Of a stretch of DNA of 64,000 bases, positions 56,630-64,000 are shown piece by piece (position 1 is the first letter of the stretch; the number at the start of each line of letters is the position of its first letter). A program made the position numbers and the translations under genes. The DNA is from Gordius sp. MW1. Its lineage: Eukaryota; Nematomorpha; Gordioida; Gordea; Gordiidae. A model generated the notes under the pieces. The model saw nothing but the letters and a program-made list of their open reading frames with translations, searched no databases and had not been told where the DNA came from. The DNA is taken from NCBI GenBank assembly GCA_964036665.1, contig OZ038527.1, forward strand, positions 8,587,835 through 8,651,834, in the 5' to 3' direction.

Positions 56630-57130
56630 TGTTAAAATCTAAATTTAAAGGTTAAATATATAAAATAAAAAGAAATGTTTAGAAAATATTAATTTTTCTT
56701 TACAGATAGGTTAAGAATAAAATTAAAAATTTCAAAAAAAAATAAAAACAATTAACAAACTAATTCACCTTACAAAACAATCAAATGCATTTACATAATC
56801 GAAAAATTATTTTGCATATCACTTTAGTCATAGAACTGCCATTAGCTAAAAAATGAAACAATAATAGAAAATCAATATATTATAGATAATTTAACAAATA
56901 TCAACAAGAACAAAATATTAATTTTATTTAAAAAATTAATAGGTACTTCTAGGGGAGGGCATAGGGTAATTTATTTAAAAACGAAAAATTTAAAATTTCG
57001 ATTTATTTGGCCAATGGTCAAAAAAAATGAAAAACAATTAAAATTTTGTAGATTTAGATGACCTATTTGAAAATTTGAATGGATTTCCCTTAATACACAT
57101 ATTTTAAATTAATTGCTATTTAATATCAAA
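56630..57130 (+). repeat. Direct duplication, copy 1
   Basis: It matches 57885-58945 in direct orientation (for example CAGATAGGTTAAGAATA, ACTAATTCACCTTA, TAGAACTGCCATTAGCT and GGGGAGGGCATAGGG blocks in the same order). Non-coding. Confidence 0.8.
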
Positions 57131-57193
57131 TTGAATTTGTTTTAAATTATCTAAAAAGTTTTAATTCAGTTACTTTATAAAAAATACATAATA

Positions 57194-57487
57194 CAGTCGA
57201 AACTTCTTAATCGCAAATCGAATTATCGCGAAAATCTTTTAATCGCGACGTTAACCACTATTTGGTTTTATTCAAACGATAATATTACCAAAAACATCGT
57301 TTATTGACAAATCGCTTAATATTACAATGTCGAATATTCACAAATATTTTCGAGTCCTTAAATCAACCATACGATTATATAAAATATCTTTTTTATTGCG
57401 AAGCGTATGACTTTATGTATTTACATATATCGGTTAATCGCGAATTTTTTTCAGGCCCAAGGCTTTGCAATTAAACGGCTTTGACTG
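57194..57487. mobile_element. pogo/Tigger-like MITE (294 bp)
   Basis: Ends CAGTCGAAACTTCTTAATCG and, inverted, CAGTCAAAGCCGTTTAATTG, flanked by TA at 57192-57193 and 57488-57489. CAGT...ends with a TA duplication are typical of pogo-type mariner elements. No transposase. Internal ATCGCGA-type motifs repeat near both ends. Confidence 0.8.
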
Positions 57488-57884
57488 TATAGGTTTATTA
57501 ATTTTATTTTTTTAGTCTATTAATTCCTAAGCTACTATAATACTAAATGTTTATCAATTGCTATGTTTATTTAGGACTACTTGTATTAATTCTTCGTATA
57601 TTCATATATAATCTCCAGACAAAAAATAAAGACATGGTTAGATATCAAAATGCACAGGCAACTCCGTAAATGAGAACTTTTAAAAATCACGAGGTAAAAT
57701 CTAAATTTATAAGTTAAATTCATTACAGATAGGTTAAGAATAATAGAAATTTTGATTTTATGTGGAAGGTAGCATCTAAAAGATATTCTAGGATAAATTT
57801 TATTAAGCTACTGGAAAATGAAATTGTAATAATCACTAACTTATTTTGTACAACATTTATAAACCGCTTGGGGTCCTCATGACC

Positions 57885-58945
57885 TCACTTAAATCTAAAT
57901 TTAAAAGTTAAATATATAAAATAAAAAGAAATGTTTAGAAAATATTAATTTTTCTTTACAGATAGGTTAAGAATATAATTAAAAATTTCAAAAAAAAAAT
58001 AAATAAAACATTAACAAACTAATTCACCTTATATTAAGGATAATTTTCGGCGGTACGAATAAAATAAGAATATAGTCCAATTTCCTATAATCATGTTTGT
58101 TTTGTAATACAACATTTTAGTCTTATAGGATATTTGAGATTTTATTGGCAATTTAGAGTAAATGCGAGATAACGATTACGGGAATTGATGCCAACCCTTT
58201 GCGACCCGATATAATGAGCGATACCCTGAGGGTTACTCTACCGCGCCTATATCATAAAGGGGGAGAGATGGAGTGGAGGGTTGGTTAACCTTTATATCAA
58301 GGTCACGACAAGGGTTGTCGATAAGATACAACGACAGTCCCACTTCCCTCTAACAATTATCTAAAAAGAGATATAATCGTGTGTGTAAATCTCTACACAC
58401 TATAACTAACCTCCCTCATTTTTCCCATATTTCTACGCCTAATGACTCATCCCCATGAGATAAGAGCCTGAGACTGTTAATTGTTCCTATGTTAAGGAAT
58501 TTAATATTGCACTCTAAATGTCCCGCCCCCTTTTAGGATAAATTATATTGACTTATAGTAATTATTAATATTTTGGCAAAGAGGTTAACAATCAAATGCA
58601 TTTACATAATCGAAAAATTATTTTGCATATCACCTTAGTCATAGAACTGCCATTAGCTGAAAAATGAAACAATAATAGAAAAGCAATATATTATAGATAA
58701 TTTAACAAATATCAACAAGAACAAAATATTAATTTTATTTAAAAAATTAATAGGCACTTCTAGGGGAGGGCATAGGGTAATTTATCAATGGTAATTTATT
58801 TAAAAACGAAAAATTTAAAATTTCGATTTATTTGGCCAATGGTCAAAAAAAATAAAAAACAATTAAAATTTTGTAGATTTAGATGACCTATTTGAAAATT
58901 TGAATGGATTTCCCTTAATACACAAATTTTAAATTAATTGCTATT
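57885..58945 (+). repeat. Direct duplication, copy 2 (with insertion)
   Basis: It is the second copy of 56630-57130. Collinearity is interrupted between about 58037 and 58593 by sequence absent from copy 1. That extra segment is richer in G and C, has no open frame and contains GGTTGGTTAACC near 58280. Its ends and family are not resolved. Confidence 0.75.
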
Positions 58946-59900
58946 AAAAATTTAAAATTTCGATTTATTTGGCCAATGGTCAATTTTTTCATTGGTCAGT
59001 AGCCAGCGGAAGGTTAAAAAATTATATTATCCATGGTATTAACAAGAACATTTTACAAATTTTCCATTTAATTAAAAAAATGGGATTCGACCCACATTAA
59101 AAATAGAGGCATAGGCTTTTGTAGGGGAGGGCATAGGGTAAATATCAATGTTAACCAATTAAAAAACGAAAAATTAAAAATTTCGATTTATTTGGCCAAT
59201 GGTCAGTTTTTTCATTAGTCAACAGTTAGGACACGATAAAAGTGGATATAAATTCATAATAGTCAAAAAAAACGAAAACAAAAATTCGAATCACATTCTG
59301 GCCAATGGTCATTTTTTTCCATTGGTCAGCAGCCAGGAGACGGTAAAAGTGGATATAAATTCATAATAGTCAAAAAAAACGAAAAAAAAATTTTCGAAGC
59401 ACATTTTGGCCAATAGTCATTTTATTCCTTCGGTCAGGAGCCAGCGGACGGCCAAAAATTCTTATTATCAATGATAGTAACAAGAACAATCATAATAGTC
59501 AAAAAAAACTCCGGGATTCTAACCTAAAAACTAGTTAAATTGCATAGCAATTAAAAGTAAACAACTTTTATTTATGTTTATTATATAACATTGGTCAGCA
59601 GCCAGCGGTCGGCCAAAAAGTCATAATAGCAATGGTAGAAACAGGAACAATCATAATAGTCAAAAAAAAAACAAAAACAAAAAAATTTCGATTCACATTT
59701 TGGCCAATGGTCATTTTTTTAATTGGTCAGCAGCCAGCGGACGGCCAAAAATTCTTATTATCAATGATAGTAACAAGAACAATCATAAGAGTCAAAAAAC
59801 TCCGGGATTCTAACCCCAAAACTAGTTAAATTGCATCGCAATTAAAAAGTAAACAACTTTTATTTATGTTTATTATATAACTAGTTAAATTGCATAGCAT
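58946..59900 (+). repeat. Tandem array with paired CCAAT/ATTGG motifs
   Basis: At least six imperfect units carry GGCCAATGGTCATTTTTT and ATTGGTCAGCAGCCAGCGG, starting near 58970, 59194, 59300, 59407, 59590 and 59699. Spacing is about 105 bases for three of them. An 84-base block starting ACTCCGGGATTCTAACC is repeated near 59508 and 59805. Non-coding. Confidence 0.75.
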
Positions 59901-59954
59901 TAAAGTAAACAACTTTTATCTATGTTTATTATATAATAGATAATTTAACAAATC

Positions 59955-60165
59955 TTATATATAACACACCGAGGGAGATAAAGATGAGGGGTGGGGCACC
60001 TTTTATGCATTAATTTAAAAAATAACACAGCGAGGGAGATAGAGATGAGGGGTGGGGCACCTCTTTCTCATGCATTAATTTAAAAAATCGATAACCTAAT
60101 ATACCCAATGCAAATAGATAGGAGGGTAACGGAGGACGGACGGACAGACGGACGGACGGACAACA
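59955..60165 (+). repeat. Short tandem duplication and GGAC microsatellite
   Basis: Two units containing CGAGGGAGATA(A/G)AGATGAGG and GGTGGGGCACCT lie at about 59968-60090. A run of GGAC repeats (GGACGGACGGACAGACGGAC) follows at about 60132-60162. Confidence 0.8.
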
Positions 60166-62660
60166 AAAAACGAGCCCATAAATTGCATAGCAATTAAAAG
60201 AGTTTCAAAATATGCTTTATTGTCATAAAAGAACAATTTATTGAGTGATAATTACATAAAAATACAAGTCCCATTAGACAGTTGTGAAAGTTCAATGTCA
60301 GGTACCTTCCATTGTCCTCCCAAAAATTCAAATCACATAAAATATGTGTTGTTTGTTACAGAAAGCCTAGATTATTTTAAATAATTGCAGTGCACACAGC
60401 GTGTTGTTGACAATAACAAATAGCTAACACGCCCCCTCAAGCAAAGGGGAGATCGGGACTAGTCGTAGCCCGGGGTTACTTTTATCTTTGTAATTATTTT
60501 TTAAAATAATAATGATATATGATTAAAATTTAAACCATATGTGTATTTTTTCATAAGGTATTAAAAAGATTTTTGTTTAGAAAAAACAATATTTAAAATT
60601 TTTCTTGAAGAAAAACGATTTTTCGGGGCTAGTAGACTTAACAAAATTTTAAATTTTGCACATAAAATTTCTTTGACTGTGTATTTTGGACTAATTTAAG
60701 TTTTTCTTATAAAGGGATATTTTTTATATAAAAACCGTCAAATTATTATGCGCGATATAACATGTCAAATTATTGATTGTTTATAAAAATAGGGGTCGGG
60801 GCTAGTCGGAGAGGGGCTAGTAGTGCTAGCCATTTTTCATTGTGTCTTACAAATGACAAGATCTAAAAAACAAAAATTTTGTTTATTAATCCAACTAAGT
60901 GTAATTTTGAATAGAAATAGACTATGAATATCAATTTAAAAACGACTAATTTTTTTTATTGCAGATGACTTTAAAGTGTAGTTTAGTCAGATCATTTCGA
61001 CTCTTTTTTTATTTGTATTATATAAAATACATTCATATTTGCATATTCTATGTTTTTATATTGAAACAATCTTTTTATTGATTTGAGTTAGCATACACTA
61101 ATAAGAAGTGAAAACGTCAGGGTAGGGCTATAACTAGGCCCGAGCACTTTTAAAATTTCTAGGATTTTTGATTTTTTTAGACTCAATTTTTTAAAAAAAA
61201 CTATAAGCACTTTTTCTCATTTTTTTCCTATAGTAGAAATAGATTATAAAAATGTATTTCAATAAAAAAATTATATAAAACTCTATTAGTTTTTTTTAAG
61301 ACGTGATTTTATTTTTTATGGCGATTTAGTCCCCGGTCTCCCCTATATCTAATCGTTCATCATAGATACTACAGGTCGGTTTGCAACGCAACCACATCGA
61401 ATTATCAATGTGCGCGTGGCACTTTTATGGACACCATAATATCACTCTAGCAGACCCCAGGGCGCACCCTTCACAACACTAATCCTTTCTTATTCAAGTC
61501 AAAAATGTATAGATAAGATAACATAATGAAAAACATATAGTCTCATAAAGTTTTATATAATAATTTATATTTAGATAAATGTGAACTTAAATCGTTTGTT
61601 TAACGATTTAATTTAGTCTGATATTATTTTCTAAGTAAAATAACACGATGTCTTTTTTGTTCATAAGATAAAAAGTTACTTTTTTTGATAGCAATTCTGC
61701 ATCATGCTTAATTAATGATTGAGTAAAAGGAGACGATAGCTTCGCTATTGATAGCCCCAGGATGGTCATTTCATTTTAAGTTGAGTTTAAAAAGATCATT
61801 AAATTCTTCAAAATTATATATTTATCCATATATCATATGAAAAAGTTGATTTTTTTGGTATAAAATTTGCTCACGTTAGTTTTGAGCAATTTATAAAATT
61901 AAAAAAAAATTAAAAAGGGTTGTTTTAGCCCCGGAAGATCTTATTATCTGCATAATTTTTTGTAATAAGATTTCACTCAAATATTTTTCGTCCCTAATAT
62001 GTGCCTTCCGGTGTATATATAGCCCCGGTTCCCTATATGAAAGAACGAGACACTAAAAATTTTAAAATACTAGGAACTTAATTAAATTAATCCTATACTT
62101 TTTGCCCCTTTGCGACAACTACTCTCATAACTTGGTCCCCAATCCTTAATATTATTTAAAAGGGGAAACAAATTTCTTTGCAATCCCATAATCGCGAATC
62201 TTTTCTATAAGTTAGAAAATGGCATTACTATTTGTAAATATAATGCATTAGCAATATCGGATATTTATAAAACTTAACTTTGTTTACTTATCTCATTCAT
62301 CTCTACAAAATATGTATTTTTACCTTGATAAATAAAATTGCCTATATTTAATAAAAAATTATACTTAAAGTCAAAATATTTATGTTAAAACAAATATTCT
62401 TACATAGTTAAAGCTTAGATATTCGATTTTATTACTCAATTAAGAGTCTTCATCAGGATATAAGTTTATTAAGCAACATGATGTTATTAAAAAATCAAGT
62501 GAGAAAACATCGTATGTGTTTTATTACAATTTGACAACAAAGAATAATTTGCAAATATAAGTTTAGACCAAATACTGCACGTTTGAAGGTTATCCAGGAA
62601 GAACCATTGAAGCATTTTTTAAACCTAAACAAAACATTAAACAAATTGAGACATCAAAAT
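60166..62660. other. Gene-free AT-rich stretch with recurring GC-rich motif
   Basis: No open frame of note. The motif GGGGCTAGT or its relative AGCCCCGG occurs near 60455-60470, 60627, 60797-60825, 61325, 61750, 61927 and 62021 in otherwise AT-rich DNA. Nothing else could be identified. Confidence 0.5.
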
Positions 62661-63758
62661 TAGAGATCTGCAATAGGCCTTTTTTTAGAAGTCAACCCGT
62701 ACCCGTTTCGAAAACTTTCAGGGCCCCCCCCGCCCGTCCATGCACTTCAGGCCCGTAAGATATACTCGTTAGGCTTATCCATTAATAAATCTAAAATTTA
62801 TAACACATTTATTGCGTTTTAAAGATATTATTAATAGGATATACCGATCAATTAAAAAGGTGGATTTTAAGGATTTGACTATACTGCACACCTTGATCCT
62901 TAAATATATTATTAAGAAACAATTTTATTAGTGATTCCGAGTGTGATATGTTCTAGGTCAAAAAAGCCGCCGCCCCCCCCCCCTAATTTAAAAAAAAAAT
63001 TTCAATACAAAATGGATAGTCGAGACCTTTTTTTTTGCTCTCAGGAAAAATTTTTTTGTTAAAAATAATCTGCCCCCCCCCCCTCCTTATTCACAACCTG
63101 GGTACGCCCATGACGGCTTTCATTTTTAAATCCGAATAAAGGCTACAGTTAAAGATTTGTCATATTTGCGCACAGAGTCATTTTTTTCTGGGAATCGGCA
63201 AAAATCAATTAAGATGCGATAAACCACTAAAATTCTAAATTAAATCAGTTAGCATTTTGTACATTAATTTGAATTGCATTATAAAATATCTGAAAATTAA
63301 TTCGTTTTTAATAAAGAAGCTTCTTTACTAGGTCATGTAAAATTGTAGTCATATAATTTAAAAGAGCAATTTTTTTAAAATTTATGTAGCAAGAAATGCA
63401 AGATGTATGAACATTATAGAAATGCCCCTAAATAAGTGCATTAAATAATTATAAACCCATTTCCATTTTAATTAAAAATTAAGGCCATCTAATTATATTT
63501 TGTATGAATTTTTTTTGTTTAAGAATCAATAATTTGTTTAGAAAACCTCCGTTTAAATATATAAAAATTCCAGGACCGTTCACAGAATTTTAGGCCCGTT
63601 CGAGCTTGTTATGAAACTTTTTTAGCCCGCTCGAGCCCGTTATTAAAATTATTTGGCCCGTGTCCGGCCCGTTATAATACTTTTCCAAAGTCCGTCAGTA
63701 CCCGCCTGCAGACCGCGTAGGCCCGCTCACGGGTCGGGCTTGCCTGTGCAGATCTCCA
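62661..63758. mobile_element. hAT-type element H5, non-autonomous
   Basis: Ends TAGAGATCTGCAATAGGC and, inverted, TGGAGATCTGCACAGGC. GC-rich blocks with GGCCCGT lie inside both ends. ATCAAAAT before and TTTAAAAT after form an 8-bp duplication with two mismatches. A G/C-run repeat (62955-63115) is nested inside. No transposase remains. Confidence 0.7.
62955..63115. repeat. Poly-C repeat nested in H5
   Basis: C runs at about 62970-62981 and 63073-63084, closing with CCTGGGTACGCCCATG. It is the same type as the repeats at 56255 and 63955. Confidence 0.55.
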
Positions 63759-63954
63759 TTTAAAATATATTTAAAAAGTAATAGGGTAAGATAATATGTA
63801 AAGTGTCAAGTCTTGGATAGACGGGTTTGCCTTATTAATTTTAATGCGATAATATATTATCCAGTTTATTAAATGGTTTTTAAGAATTATGACTTTTAAT
63901 TATTTGTGGGGCATTATGTGTTAACAAAGGAGTTTCACACTTTAATTAAGCCCA

Positions 63955-64000
63955 TGGGCGTACGCAGGGGGGGGGCGGCTGCCCCCCCCCTTAATTTAAA
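63955..64000. repeat. Poly-G/poly-C repeat, cut by the window edge
   Basis: CATGGGCGTACGCAGG followed by a G run, GCTG and a C run. It is the mirror image of the border at 63085-63112. Confidence 0.55.

Noticed and set aside
59085-59110. tRNA B-box-like GGGATTCGACCC and similar GGGATTCTAACC motifs
   Set aside because: They occur within the tandem array without an A box or cloverleaf potential.
1-64000. CRISPR arrays, bacterial operons, rRNA or tRNA genes
   Set aside because: No regularly spaced short repeats with unique spacers, no operon-like gene packing and no convincing structural RNA gene was seen on either strand.

Overview
The window is animal nuclear DNA. It is strongly AT-rich, has spliced protein genes with GT-AG introns, and is packed with retroelements and DNA transposons. 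The host proteins (a SUN-domain protein and a Roc2/RNF7 RING protein) and the element families (CsRn1-type and Mag-type Ty3/gypsy, RTE LINE, hAT, pogo) suggest an arthropod, probably an insect. I cannot name the species. Nothing bacterial, viral-genomic or CRISPR-like was seen.

Layout. 1-5 kb: an old hAT-type element split by a 2.66-kb LTR-like insertion and by a 409-bp insertion, then fragments of an unidentified spliced gene. 5.4-22.5 kb: a large inverted duplication whose left arm is split by nested insertions. A LINE with a restriction-like endonuclease (6.15-18.97 kb, minus) sits in the arm. That LINE contains a CsRn1-type gypsy element (8.4-12.8 kb, LTRs and target duplication intact) and a fold-back Mag-type gypsy composite (13.15-17.9 kb). 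The right arm carries a hAT element and a 222-bp MITE whose empty site survives in the left arm. 22.7-27.3 kb: an unidentified spliced gene whose first coding exon is interrupted by a 3.89-kb gypsy element with identical 118-bp LTRs. 27.5-33.7 kb: a palindromic CsRn1-type composite inside identical 380-bp LTRs and a 6-bp target duplication.

34.2-43.4 kb is the clear host-gene island. Roc2/RNF7 (three exons, plus strand) and a 15-exon SUN-domain gene (minus strand, predicted 972 aa) lie tail to tail. Roc2 is a catalytic RING subunit of cullin ubiquitin ligases. The SUN protein is the inner-nuclear-membrane half of the LINC bridge. A 1.36-kb hAT element with a perfect 8-bp target duplication sits in an intron of the SUN gene.

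43.4-64 kb is repeat territory: hAT relics, two more copies of the endonuclease LINE, an RTE LINE relic, a gypsy relic, poly-G/C repeats, a pogo-type MITE, a direct duplication, a tandem array and long stretches without recognisable genes.

The two clear host genes are unrelated in function. The rest of the window is best read as a record of nested transposition. Several unidentified gene fragments appear to use very short introns (34-47 nt).
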